A DNA stretch of 64,000 nucleotides from Telmatospirillum sp. J64-1 (GTDB lineage: Bacteria; Pseudomonadota; Alphaproteobacteria; Rhodospirillales; Magnetospirillaceae): positions 62,001 through 126,000 of the forward strand of contig NZ_SBHN01000003.1 of the NCBI RefSeq assembly GCF_006980715.1. The letters are read 5' to 3'. Numbering within the stretch: position 1 is the first letter of the stretch; each line of letters begins with the position of its first letter. Position numbers and translations under genes: made by a program. The notes below the pieces were generated by a model. That model was given only the letters and a program-made list of their open reading frames with translations, had not been told where the DNA came from and made no database searches. Positions 50,973 through 59,576 of the stretch are shown here, in pieces.

Positions 50973-50978
50973 CGTTGC

Positions 50979-51167
50979 TTACTCCTGTCCGGCCGCCGCT
51001 GCGGGCGCCTCGGTTTCAGCCGGTTTGCCCGGCGCGGTTTCGGATATGGCCGCAGGCGCCGCATTCCGCGCCATCGCTTCGGCCTGTTCAAGGCTGCGCG
51101 ACCCACCCATCACGGGCGCGCGCAGGCGCTGGACCGGCACTGCGCCGGTCCTGCGGGGCTTGGCCAT
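50979..51167 (-). CDS. Small Ala/Pro-rich phage protein
   Basis: 62 residues from the ATG at 51167 (MAKPRRTGAVPVQRLRAPVM), with AAGGAGGCCCCT upstream. Low complexity, rich in Ala, Pro and Glu. Function unknown; it sits between the tail completion gene and the tube gene. Confidence 0.55.
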   Translation of the reverse strand: MAKPRRTGAVPVQRLRAPVMGGSRSLEQAEAMARNAAPAAISETAPGKPAETEAPAAAAGQE

Positions 51168-51178
51168 AGGGGCCTCCT

Positions 51179-51637
51179 TCAAGCAAAGGTGAAAGGATCG
51201 TTCTCGGCGGTCGCGTACTCGACCTTGAATGACAGTACGATGCCGGCGACAGGGGCGGCGCTGTCCCAGCTCCCACGCTGCGGCGCGGGCTCAGGCGACA
51301 ACGTGCAGTTTCGGGCAAGCCCGCCCGCAAGATCGGGGATCACCCGGCGTATCAGCGCCGCGCGCAGCAATCCGGCCTTCTGCAGGGCCGCCGCCTGACT
51401 GCACGCCGTCACATAGATTTCCAGATCCACATCCAGGATAAAGCCGTCCTCGCCGGTGAAATCGGCGAAACTGTCTTCCGCCCCCTCGAACACGACAACA
51501 CGCGGCATCTCATCCGATACTACGGGCTGATCACGCTCCCGCTCGACCACAAGACCGGGGACATCGCTGGCGGCCCGCTGGCAAGCGTCCACGACAGCCG
51601 TCAGGATCTGTTCGCGGCATGGCACAGGATCAGGCAT
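51179..51637 (-). CDS. Tail completion/minor tail protein
   Basis: 152 residues from the ATG at 51637 (MPDPVPCREQILTAVVDACQ), overlapping the joining gene end by 8 nt; the frame extends further upstream without support. Mixed alpha/beta (VVVFEGAEDSFADFTGEDGFILDVDLEIYVT). The position corresponds to the U/Z tail-end proteins of lambda. No exact family is named. Confidence 0.65.
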   Translation of the reverse strand: MPDPVPCREQILTAVVDACQRAASDVPGLVVERERDQPVVSDEMPRVVVFEGAEDSFADFTGEDGFILDVDLEIYVTACSQAAALQKAGLLRAALIRRVIPDLAGGLARNCTLSPEPAPQRGSWDSAAPVAGIVLSFKVEYATAENDPFTFA

Positions 51638-51962
51638 CGACGGGCACTCCCACATCGACCGTCCAGACAAGCCCCAAATCATCCAGGACAGGCGTGCCGA
51701 TGACCGGCCACGACCGCCCATTCTGGATGATCCGGTCACCGCGGCGCGGCCTCGCAACTTCGGAAACACGGACGTCGAACCGCGCAGCCGCTTCCTGCTG
51801 TGCCGCCGACATCCGCACCCCCACGGACAACATCGGATCGTCCGCAGCTGGCCGCTTGCGGATTACCCGTACCGGACACCCCTCGCCGTCGAGGGGGGTG
51901 TAAACGGCGTCCTCAGCCAGATTCTTGCTGGCAAACAGCCGGTCGATCATCCGCTGCGACAT
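51630..51962 (-). CDS. Head-tail joining protein (gpFII-like)
   Basis: 110 residues; GVRMSAAQQEAAARFDVRVSEV and PRRGDRIIQNGRSWPVIGTPVLDDLGLVWTVDVG are the pattern of small head-tail connectors of the FII class. It directly precedes the tail completion gene and follows a terminator that separates it from the capsid gene. Confidence 0.7.
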   Translation of the reverse strand: MSQRMIDRLFASKNLAEDAVYTPLDGEGCPVRVIRKRPAADDPMLSVGVRMSAAQQEAAARFDVRVSEVARPRRGDRIIQNGRSWPVIGTPVLDDLGLVWTVDVGVPVDA

Positions 51963-51975
51963 CGGCCCCTCCCAT

Positions 51976-52012
51976 AAAAACGCGAAAGGCGGTCCGAAGA
52001 CCGCCTTTTCGC
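51976..52012 (-). terminator. Intrinsic terminator after the capsid gene
   Basis: Minus strand: GGCGGTC, TTCG loop, GACCGCC, with GCG...CGC outer pairs (one bulged base), followed by GTTTTT. It lies 20 nt past the capsid stop and before the joining gene. Confidence 0.85.
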
Positions 52013-52031
52013 ATCACGTTGTGACCGTCGA

Positions 52032-53063
52032 TCAGGTGCGCTTGGCGCGCTGGAGGGCAGCGGGCCTCTTGCAGATGAACAGCGGGTAGGAATAGACCTC
52101 GATATCCACCCAGGCATTGCGGTCCTTGTCCCAGACGATCATGGAATAGACCGATTGGCCGGGGGTATTGACGAAATCGAAGGTCTCAGCCGGGGCCATC
52201 GCCATCTCGAAAACGCCAGGGACCGAAGGAAAGAAGCGGCATTTGTCCGCGCCCACCGCCACCTTCGAATTATCGTCGGTGCCGCGATAGTTGATGAAGG
52301 TGATCCCGCCGTAATTCAGCACGCCAAAAGCATTGCCCTGGCGCAGATCAGCGGCTTCCTGCTGGTTCAGGTAGGTTTCCCGGACTTCGGAATGCGCCGT
52401 CAGGTCATCCCAGAAGGCATCGCCGCAAAGGGCGATGATCTGGAAACCCGGGGCCACCACGCCGCCCAGGCCGCGCATCACCGCACGGACCACCTGGGTG
52501 CATTTCTTGCGCACCACACCCGGTTCGGGGCTGGCATTGTCGAGGTCGAAATCGATCTCGGCGGGCTCGGGAATCCCAAATTCCTGGAACCAGTCATAGA
52601 TCACCGAGCCATCGGCATCGAGCATCTTGCCCTGGACCATGCCCAGGCGCATGTGTTCATGGGTCAGCTCGACTTCGGCTCGCAGGCCGGTGGGACCGCC
52701 AAGGCGGCGCATCACCTCGTCCTGGACCTGCATGAATTCGCTTTCGCTGCCGAAAGCGCGAATATTCTGCAATTCGCTGGCAGTCAGCCGGTCGCCCTTG
52801 GCGATGCGCACCGTACGGAAATCCCGAACCTTGCGGCGCTCAGTACCACGCTGGGCCAAAGGTGCCCCGCGTTCGCTGGTCTGGATCACCGACAGAACGC
52901 CTTCGCGCTCTTCAATGGCCACCGATTCGGTGCGAACCGGCTTGGGCACGATCAAATCGGGGATGGAGCCCAGAAAACCGGGCTTGTAGGGGGCTTTCTC
53001 GACGGCCTCGGTCATCGAGATCATCGAGAAAGCATCTTGGCGGAAAATATCCAGGGTCGCCAT
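52032..53063 (-). CDS. Major capsid protein (lambda E family)
   Basis: 343 residues from the ATG at 53063 (MATLDIFRQDAFSMISMTEAVEKAPYKPG), an opening characteristic of the lambda gpE family, with GLRAEVELTHEHMRLGMVQGKMLDADGSVIYDW and a C-terminal SYPLFICKRPAALQRAKRT. It forms the procapsid shell. The decoration protein gene is directly upstream. The frame extends upstream but this start matches the family. Confidence 0.93.
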   Translation of the reverse strand: MATLDIFRQDAFSMISMTEAVEKAPYKPGFLGSIPDLIVPKPVRTESVAIEEREGVLSVIQTSERGAPLAQRGTERRKVRDFRTVRIAKGDRLTASELQNIRAFGSESEFMQVQDEVMRRLGGPTGLRAEVELTHEHMRLGMVQGKMLDADGSVIYDWFQEFGIPEPAEIDFDLDNASPEPGVVRKKCTQVVRAVMRGLGGVVAPGFQIIALCGDAFWDDLTAHSEVRETYLNQQEAADLRQGNAFGVLNYGGITFINYRGTDDNSKVAVGADKCRFFPSVPGVFEMAMAPAETFDFVNTPGQSVYSMIVWDKDRNAWVDIEVYSYPLFICKRPAALQRAKRT

Positions 53064-53076
53064 AGGGCGGGCCTCC

Positions 53077-53442
53077 TTAGCGGGCGATGATGCCTGCCTC
53101 GGCCAATTCGGCCAGGGCATCGGCGATCTGCTGTGTGGTGGTGCCGGTGGGCCATTCCAGCTCGGCGGCATTGACTTCCGCGTCCCGCGCGGTGATCACG
53201 CCGGGGGCGTCGGCATCGGTGGCATCAACGGCGGCATGAGAGATGCCCGCCGCCTTCTCCGAGCCGTCCTCGGCAGCCGGGCTGACCGGCACATACTTGC
53301 CGGTAGCCGTCACACGGCCCAGGACGGCCCCAGCGGGAACGGCATGACCTGCAGCGAAGATGACGGATTCGCGCGAGCGGCTGCCGTTGGCTTCGGAGAC
53401 GAGATATCCGCCGGCATGACGAGGTTCGGTAAGAGTGCCCAT
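53077..53442 (-). CDS. Head decoration protein (lambda D family)
   Basis: 121 residues, with the gpD pattern (MGTLTEPRHAGGYLVSEANG, IFAAGHAVPAGAVLGRVT, GISHAAVDATDADAPGVITARDAEVN). It stabilises the expanded head. It lies between the capsid gene and the protease/scaffold gene, as in lambda. Confidence 0.88.
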   Translation of the reverse strand: MGTLTEPRHAGGYLVSEANGSRSRESVIFAAGHAVPAGAVLGRVTATGKYVPVSPAAEDGSEKAAGISHAAVDATDADAPGVITARDAEVNAAELEWPTGTTTQQIADALAELAEAGIIAR

Positions 53443-53453
53443 TGATCAGATCC

Positions 53454-54815
53454 TTACTTCTTGGAGCCGAAAACACGCTGTGCTGCCGCGCCCCAGCCAT
53501 TGCCACGGGCCTCGGCACCGCCATGGCCCAACTCGACATTTCCCAGGCCGGCCATGGCACCGGCCAGGCCGCCGCCCTTGGGCGCCGCTTTCAAAGCGCG
53601 GCGGGCCTGATCGACCGACAGCCCGCTGGCAGCCAGTTCCCCGGCCAAGGCTTCGCGCCCCTTGGCTTCCGCCAGCCCCATGATCGAGGCAGTCCGCTTA
53701 CGGTCCTTGGCCACGGCCTTGGCCACGGCATCCTTTTCGTCTTCTTCGCTTTCGGCCTCTTCTTCCTGCTCGTCAGTTTCAGCTTCGGGGTCTTCGTCTT
53801 CCTCGACCTCGGCGTTTTCCTTGTCCTCGGTCTGGTCTTCGGCAGCGCGGTTCGCCGCCTTCGCTCGCTTGGCCATGGTAGTCTTCTTTCCTTTGGCTGT
53901 TTTGCGCGCGGCGGCTGCCGCGCCTGTGGTCCGGCCTGGGCCGGCCAGGTGATCAAGCAGCGCCGTCATGGCCTGCTCATAGGTTCCGATGTCGGTGGCG
54001 AAGCCCGCCTCGACCGATTCGCCGGCATTGAGACAGCGGGCCTCGGTCGACAGCACGGCTTTGGTATCCAGGCCGCGTCCGCGCGCCACGGTGTCGGCGA
54101 ACAACACCCGCACCGCCTCGCAATCCGCCTTCACACGGTCACGCACTTCATCCGGCAGCGGGGCATAGGGATTGCCATCCACTTTATGGGCGCCGGCATG
54201 GATCAGGGTGACCGTCACGCCAGCTTCTTCCAATGCTCTGGAGAAATCGGCATGCATGCAGACGACGCCGACAGAGCCCAGCCCGCCAGTACGCGGCACA
54301 AAAACCCGCTCGGCTTGGCTGGCCAGGGCGAATGCCGCCGAATAGGCCGATTCCGTCGCCACCGCCCAGACCGGCTTGGACGCCCGGACCCGATGAACCT
54401 GATCGGCCAGGTCGAAGCAGCCCGACACCTCGCCGCCGGGGCTGTCCACATCCAGCAGGATCGCCCGGACATCGGGGTCGGACGCCGCCATGTTGAGCTT
54501 GGTGGCGATGCCGTCATAGCCGGTCATCCCTGAATATGGATCCAACGTGCCCAACTTGTGAACGAGGCTCCCTTCTACGGGAATGACTGCCACGCTCTCG
54601 ACCATGCGGTAGATTTTGCGCTCGCGGCGGTCCCCGGTCAGCGCATTGGCCGACAGATCGGACAGCATCACCGGCTCGTTGTCCTCTCGCACCAGGACGC
54701 CATGCATCTTTGCACGCGGGGCAACCACGCCCAGCAGGATCTGCGCCTTCTCCGGCGTCACCAGCAGCGGCCGATTGACCAATCGCCCAAGGAGGCGGGG
54801 ATAATCGAAAGCCAT
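53454..54815 (-). CDS. Head maturation protease fused to scaffold (S49 peptidase, lambda C-like)
   Basis: 453 residues. The N-terminal half is an S49/ClpP-like peptidase (VAVIPVEGSLVHK, LLDVDSPGGEVSGCFDLADQV, AVATESAYSAAFALASQAERVFVPRTGGLGSVGVVCMH, with the catalytic Ser and Lys region). The C-terminal part is a charged helical scaffold (EDQTEDKENAEVEEDEDPEAETDEQEEEAESEEDEKD, about 320-360). An internal ATG at 53876 (MAKRAKAANRAAED) with GGAAAGAAGACTACC upstream could produce the scaffold alone (53454-53876), like lambda Nu3. Position between portal and decoration genes. Confidence 0.9.
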   Translation of the reverse strand: MAFDYPRLLGRLVNRPLLVTPEKAQILLGVVAPRAKMHGVLVREDNEPVMLSDLSANALTGDRRERKIYRMVESVAVIPVEGSLVHKLGTLDPYSGMTGYDGIATKLNMAASDPDVRAILLDVDSPGGEVSGCFDLADQVHRVRASKPVWAVATESAYSAAFALASQAERVFVPRTGGLGSVGVVCMHADFSRALEEAGVTVTLIHAGAHKVDGNPYAPLPDEVRDRVKADCEAVRVLFADTVARGRGLDTKAVLSTEARCLNAGESVEAGFATDIGTYEQAMTALLDHLAGPGRTTGAAAAARKTAKGKKTTMAKRAKAANRAAEDQTEDKENAEVEEDEDPEAETDEQEEEAESEEDEKDAVAKAVAKDRKRTASIMGLAEAKGREALAGELAASGLSVDQARRALKAAPKGGGLAGAMAGLGNVELGHGGAEARGNGWGAAAQRVFGSKK

Positions 54816-54817
54816 GG

Positions 54818-56515
54818 TTACATACTCCTGGGTCTGGCGAGCGCGCGGCGCTGAAGATCGGCCATGCGCGTCTCATAATTTGTCAGGCGAGAGCCGACAT
54901 CCCGCCCCTGGCGCGTCGGGGCGCCTTCCTCGTCTTCTTCGTCCGGATCAGTATTCCCCATATCCTCGGTCACACCCGGCGAAGTGGGCTCGGGCAGGCC
55001 GTAGCTGGCCCTGAGAGCCCGTTCATAGGATTGCTGCTCCAGGACCTCCTCGAAATCCCGGCCCTGCTCGGCGCATTCGTCCATCTGTGTCGAAAGCTGG
55101 TAATCCATGCGCTTTCCAGCGGCATCGGCTTCCTTGACCGGATCCACCCAGCCTCGCCCAGGTCCAATCCAGCGGCAGCGCGTCCAGGCCGGGAATGCTT
55201 CCCAGAAGCCCGGCGCGTTCCGGGGCAGGTCGATCTCGCCCCGGTCGAACTCCTCTTCCAGCCAGAGCGCGAAAATCGGGCGCGCCACGGCGGCGGCGAA
55301 ATGCTGCCGACGGGCAACCAGGAACTTCCAGCTTTCCAGCAGGGCCGCGCGGGCCGAGGAATAGTTGGTCTGGCTCCAATCCTGGGCGAGCTGCTCGTAG
55401 CTCTGGCCGATACCGGCGGCGATATAGCGCAACACCGATCGCTCGAATTCGGCGAAGGCTTGGTTGGGCCTGGTCGCGGCGGCGAAGTTGAACTTTTCGC
55501 CGGGGAACAGGCTGTGGATTTGAACCCCGTCCAGCGTCGGGTTTCGCTTTTTGTGAAAATGTCCGCGCTCGCGCTGATAAACGTTCAGATGATCAGCCGC
55601 CGTAGGGTTTGGCCTGCCTTCCTTGGCCAGCAAATCCTCCATCAAGCCCTGATCAAAGGGGCTTTCGATGAACGCAGCGAAGATGGCGTTAACCAGGGCG
55701 GCCTGAAGCTCGATCCGACCGTAGCGGTCTTCCATCTTCAGTTTTTCCAGCACCGGGGCCAGCAGGGACTTGCCTCGCGTCTGTCCAGCCCGTTCCGGCT
55801 CGAAGAAATGCAGCACGCGCATCCGCCCCCATGGAGTAGAACGGGGGATTCGCTGCCAGCGCATCACCTCTTCCGCGCCCGCATAGGCATCACCAGGATG
55901 GGCGCCCCGGATATGGAAAGCCAAAGGCGCACCGAAGCCGTCCATCTCGATCCCGCCGCGCAGAACAGGCCCGTCGATCATGCCTGCAGGTGTCGAAAGT
56001 CGGTCTGGGTCGATCACCTGGATTGCGGTGGCATAAGACGAATCAGGGCGCGGCAGCCAATGGGCCACGGCCAGGGCTTCGCCGTCAGCCAAGCGATGCC
56101 GGAACAACAATCCCAGCAAGGCCGAGAGGGTCAGCCGCCGCCCCGCATCGACGGGGAAACGCGGGTCCTCTGCCCAAAGACGGAAGCGATGTTCCACCTC
56201 ACGGGCGAAATCCCGCGCCCATTCCGGCGAAACTCCCAATGCTGCCGCGTCGGGACGGTAGAGGAGGCGGAATTCCGCGCCGATCGCTTGGTCGATGTAC
56301 CGTTGCAGGGCACCGCTGGCCCAGCCATTGTTGCGCGCGATGTCGTGGACGCGCGCGGTGACGGTATCGCGCTCCGGCAGCCATTCGGAATCAGGCCCCC
56401 GCAGCGAGGGCGACCAGGATGATAGTTCCTGGCTGAAGCGGTCTGCCGCCGCATAGGCGGTGGTCTGGGCCGAAGCCTTCATCGGCCCGCCCCATTGATC
56501 AACCAATGAACCCAT
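54818..56515 (-). CDS. Portal protein (lambda B family)
   Basis: 565 residues. Family pattern: WSPSLRGPDSEWLPERDTVTARVHDIARNNGWASGALQRYIDQAIG, HFFEPERAGQTRGKSLLAPVLEKLKMEDRYGRIELQAALVNAIFAAFIES and AFAEFERSVLRYIAAGIGQSYEQLAQDWSQTNYSSARAALLESWK. Forms the dodecameric DNA channel at the head vertex. The start at 56515 follows gpW by 2 nt; a later ATG 33 nt in is possible. Confidence 0.93.
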   Translation of the reverse strand: MGSLVDQWGGPMKASAQTTAYAAADRFSQELSSWSPSLRGPDSEWLPERDTVTARVHDIARNNGWASGALQRYIDQAIGAEFRLLYRPDAAALGVSPEWARDFAREVEHRFRLWAEDPRFPVDAGRRLTLSALLGLLFRHRLADGEALAVAHWLPRPDSSYATAIQVIDPDRLSTPAGMIDGPVLRGGIEMDGFGAPLAFHIRGAHPGDAYAGAEEVMRWQRIPRSTPWGRMRVLHFFEPERAGQTRGKSLLAPVLEKLKMEDRYGRIELQAALVNAIFAAFIESPFDQGLMEDLLAKEGRPNPTAADHLNVYQRERGHFHKKRNPTLDGVQIHSLFPGEKFNFAAATRPNQAFAEFERSVLRYIAAGIGQSYEQLAQDWSQTNYSSARAALLESWKFLVARRQHFAAAVARPIFALWLEEEFDRGEIDLPRNAPGFWEAFPAWTRCRWIGPGRGWVDPVKEADAAGKRMDYQLSTQMDECAEQGRDFEEVLEQQSYERALRASYGLPEPTSPGVTEDMGNTDPDEEDEEGAPTRQGRDVGSRLTNYETRMADLQRRALARPRSM

Positions 56516-56517
56516 GG

Positions 56518-56718
56518 TCAGAACCTCGGCTGAATGGAGACACGCCCGCGCTTCCTGGCCTTTAGTTCCAGGATGCGGGCCCGCAGATCGGCCACATTGG
56601 CTTTGCTGTAAGTGACTTGGCGGCCGTCATAGGCTTCCGATTCGACACGGTCACCCATCAGCACGGCATCGAGCGCCGCCTCGAGCCTGTCAATGCGGGC
56701 CTGAAGATCATCAGCCAT
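56518..56718 (-). CDS. Head-tail joining protein gpW-like
   Basis: 66 residues (MADDLQARIDRLEAALDAVLMGDRVESEAYDGRQVTYSKANVADLRARI, then LELKARKRGRVSIQPRF), matching the gpW fold pattern with the YDGRQVTYS stretch. Stabilises the filled head and joins the tail. Located between terminase and portal genes, as W in lambda. Confidence 0.85.
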   Translation of the reverse strand: MADDLQARIDRLEAALDAVLMGDRVESEAYDGRQVTYSKANVADLRARILELKARKRGRVSIQPRF

Positions 56719-56736
56719 GTGCTGTCCTCCGCTTTA

Positions 56737-58710
56737 TCAGGCCAGCAGATCGGCCAGGGATGCGTCTTTTGCCGGTGCCGGGGGCTCGTCCCTCCGAACA
56801 GGCTTTTCTTCGTCTGCCGGGATCGGTTTGTTTTCTGCCAGAAGATCGCCTTGGGCGCCGGGCTTGGGGACAGCCCGCACCTGTCGCAGCGCCGCCCATT
56901 GCTCGGGTGTCATGTCCGGGATGCCCAGATGAGCCGCCAGGGCCATGTTGTAGATGCGGCAGTCGAGCAAGTGGTTTTGTCCACGGGCCATCCATTGCCT
57001 GACCTTGCGGCCCTTGCTTTCGACTTCCTTGAGGTATTCCGAGGTTACTTGGCTGAAATACGCCTCATCATGGAACTGGCTGAAATGACAGTATCCATGC
57101 GGGTCTTCGGCCTCACCCTCGGCAATACCCGGCTTGCGCAGCAGCGCGTACCATTTCGACTTCAACGGCCAAGTCCCCACCGGCCACACCTTGGCGCCAC
57201 GGCGCTTTTTCTTGCCGCCCAGGGTGATATCAACCACCGAGGGTGTGCCGAGGGCCGGTCGATACCAGCCATCCTCGCCCTTCAGGGCATAGACGCCGTG
57301 ATGGCGCCGAGCCCAGGATTTGACCACCTCGCTGTTATAGCCCGAGTCGATGCCAAAGGCGTCCGCAGGCCAGGCATTGCCATAGGCGTCGGGGTAACGC
57401 CGCGCCACCAGGGCATCCAGGTCGCGCCAGACCGGGTTGTCGGGATCATCCGTTACCCCGGGCAAGAAACCTGCGTCGATGGACCAGGACACCTCACCTG
57501 CCCCCCAGGCGACGACCTCGTAATAGATGCCGTCGCCCTGGACGTCGCAGGCGGTGGTGATGATCAGACCACCTGGCGGGACTTGGCGACGTGCATAGCT
57601 GCCGCGCCGCGCATAGAGACGCTGCCATTCCGGCGCTTCCCCTCGCTCCTCCCAGGCCAGTCCGAGGCGGAGGTTGTAGAAAGCCTTCAGCTTGACCGGA
57701 TCGTCCTTGGCGGCCAGGAAACCCGCTGCCAACTTGTCCCAGGTGGTGAGGTTCGAGATCAGTGCGTCAATGTGGAAGCTTGGATGCCGCCCTGGACCGG
57801 GGGCTTCGGGCACCCATTTGCCGGCTGCCACCATTGCCCGCTTGTGGTGATGTTCGATGACCCCGACACCGCATTCGGGATTGCGACAGGCATACCAAGC
57901 ATTGTGCGGGAATTCCTTGTTGAAGCGCAGACCGCCCTTGCCTTCGGCATCGGGGAAGAAGGTCAGCTTCTGGTATTCCCCGCAATGGGGGCACGGCACC
58001 TGCCAATAGCGCTGGTCCCCAGCCTCGAAAGCCTCGTCGATGCGACTTGCGCCTTTGATCTTGGGCGTCGATCCCTCCAGGCGCTTCCAGTCGGCAGTCG
58101 CCTCGAAGGCCGATTGGCGGGCCTCGGCCATGGCCATCGGATCGCCCTGCCCGTCCAGGTCCAGCGGCCAGTCATCGACTTCGTCGGCAAAGACATATTT
58201 GACCGTCTTCGAGCGCAGATCAGCCGAGGAATTGGCTCCCGTGATGACGATCGAGCCGCCGGGGAACCTCTTGTTCAGAGATGTCGAACCGCCGGTCGAG
58301 CGCGAGACTTGCTTGCGCACCTTCTTGCGCACCGCAGGCGATTGCTCGATGGTCGGGTTCAGTTTTTCTCGTGCGAAATCCTGGGCGACGGGAACCGTCG
58401 GCAAAACCATCAGCGTCTTCGCCGGGGCCACGTCGATGATGTAGCAAAGCCACGCCTGCCCGACGACGGTGAAGCCCACCTGCGCCGATTTGCGAACGAC
58501 AACCCTCGTCGCCAGACTGGTCGAACCCATCAGGTCGATAATCTCGATCAGGTATGGCGTAGTTGCCGGGTCCCATTTCGCTCCTGCCTTGGGGCCATCG
58601 GGCACCACCAGGTTCTCGGCCGCCCAGGCAGAAGGGGCGACATCTGCCGGCGGCGCCAGTCCCAGCGCCAGGGCGGCGGCGACCACTGACAGGGCCTTAC
58701 GTGGCGTCAT
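56737..58710 (-). CDS. Terminase large subunit (GpA family)
   Basis: 657 residues. ATPase motifs: the Walker A-like VVRKSAQVGFT and Walker B-like VKYVFADEVDDWP; a zinc-binding pair CPHCGE/CRNPECG; nuclease-half blocks LIITTACDVQGDGIYYEVVAWG and FGIDSGYNSEVVKSWARR. Packages DNA into the head with the small subunit, cutting at cos or pac sites. The N-terminus looks like a signal peptide by composition (MTPRKALSVVAAALALGLAPP) but is more likely a coincidence. It overlaps the small subunit gene end by 14 nt. Confidence 0.94.
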   Translation of the reverse strand: MTPRKALSVVAAALALGLAPPADVAPSAWAAENLVVPDGPKAGAKWDPATTPYLIEIIDLMGSTSLATRVVVRKSAQVGFTVVGQAWLCYIIDVAPAKTLMVLPTVPVAQDFAREKLNPTIEQSPAVRKKVRKQVSRSTGGSTSLNKRFPGGSIVITGANSSADLRSKTVKYVFADEVDDWPLDLDGQGDPMAMAEARQSAFEATADWKRLEGSTPKIKGASRIDEAFEAGDQRYWQVPCPHCGEYQKLTFFPDAEGKGGLRFNKEFPHNAWYACRNPECGVGVIEHHHKRAMVAAGKWVPEAPGPGRHPSFHIDALISNLTTWDKLAAGFLAAKDDPVKLKAFYNLRLGLAWEERGEAPEWQRLYARRGSYARRQVPPGGLIITTACDVQGDGIYYEVVAWGAGEVSWSIDAGFLPGVTDDPDNPVWRDLDALVARRYPDAYGNAWPADAFGIDSGYNSEVVKSWARRHHGVYALKGEDGWYRPALGTPSVVDITLGGKKKRRGAKVWPVGTWPLKSKWYALLRKPGIAEGEAEDPHGYCHFSQFHDEAYFSQVTSEYLKEVESKGRKVRQWMARGQNHLLDCRIYNMALAAHLGIPDMTPEQWAALRQVRAVPKPGAQGDLLAENKPIPADEEKPVRRDEPPAPAKDASLADLLA

Positions 58711-59290
58711 CCTCCTCGCCCTCCTCGCGCCCGGCCTCCTCGGCCATCAGTTTCATGTCCTCAGCCATGGAAATCTGCAGGATCCGCAACTCACGGCGCA
58801 GAACCTCGCGGACAGCATCAACGCCACCAGCTATGGCGGCCGAAGAGAGTTCATCCGCCAGCACCACCAGACCGCCCAGCTTGTCGCAGATACGCTTTCC
58901 GGCGCTGACCATCGCCTCGGTCACATCGGCGACCCGCAGCAACTCGCCCTTCAGCTCGGCAAGCTTCAGCTCCTTGATCTCGCGGTCGACGGCCTCTGTC
59001 AGGGCCTTCTCCGCGTAATAGCCTCGTTCACCCGTCAGCTTCGGTGCTGACGCCGGGGCGGATGATGCGGCAAGCGGCAATTCTGGCGCCGCCTCAGCCT
59101 CCTGCCTTTCCAGCGTCAGCTTCCCCGCAGCCTCCAGGGCTGCCAGGGCGCGAGCTACCGGGATCTTGCCGGCTTGCTTCGGGATGACGTTGGACTTGCT
59201 CACCGCTTGGCGCGTCATCTTCACACCGTAGCTGCTGCTCAGCAGCCGGGCGAACTCGGCCTGCCCCATGAGTTGCTGCATGGGCGTCAA
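58697..59290 (-). CDS. Terminase small subunit
   Basis: 197 residues. The N-terminal part is a helix-turn-helix (MGQAEFARLLSSSYGVKMTRQAVSKSNVIPKQAGKIPVARALAAL) for DNA recognition; a linker rich in Ala/Pro/Ser follows, and the C-terminal half is helical (ADVTEAMVSAGKRICDKLGGLVV). Nu1/DUF1441-like terminase subunit, first gene of the packaging block. Tandem terminators lie just upstream on the same strand. Confidence 0.8.
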   Translation of the reverse strand: MTPMQQLMGQAEFARLLSSSYGVKMTRQAVSKSNVIPKQAGKIPVARALAALEAAGKLTLERQEAEAAPELPLAASSAPASAPKLTGERGYYAEKALTEAVDREIKELKLAELKGELLRVADVTEAMVSAGKRICDKLGGLVVLADELSSAAIAGGVDAVREVLRRELRILQISMAEDMKLMAEEAGREEGEEDDAT

Positions 59291-59431
59291 CTCCCCGCCG
59301 ATCCGACAACCGGCGTCAACGTGTCAACCATATGGAAACCGTGAAAAACTGGCGCACTCCCGCGCCTTTGCCACCCGCATACGCGCCAAGCCCAGGAGGG
59401 ACCCGCGCCCCGCCACCTCAGCGGCAGAGCT

Positions 59432-59472
59432 AAAAAGCCAGCGCCCGCCAAGGTCAGACCGGGCGGGCGCTG
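59432..59472 (-). terminator. Intrinsic terminator between early and late regions
   Basis: Minus strand: CAGCGCCCGCC / GGCGGGCGCTG stem with about 12-nt loop, then GCTTTTT. It lies upstream of the terminase genes and downstream of the 218-residue gene. Confidence 0.85.
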
Positions 59473-59505
59473 CAGGCAACAGGGAGGAAACGTCCGAAAC
59501 AGAAA

Positions 59506-59533
59506 CGCCCGCTGGGGTCTCCCCCGGCGGGCG
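59506..59533. terminator. Second hairpin terminator, tandem with the former
   Basis: A 12-bp stem CGCCCGCTGGGG / CCCCGGCGGGCG (one T-G pair) with a TCTC loop, followed by CTTTT on the plus strand and TTTCTGTTT on the minus strand. Together with the former it should stop early minus-strand transcripts. The gap 59291-59576 holds nothing else but a putative late promoter region. Confidence 0.8.
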
Positions 59534-59576
59534 CTTTTCGAAGCCTTCTGACCCTATGTCAACCCATTTGCCCCCG

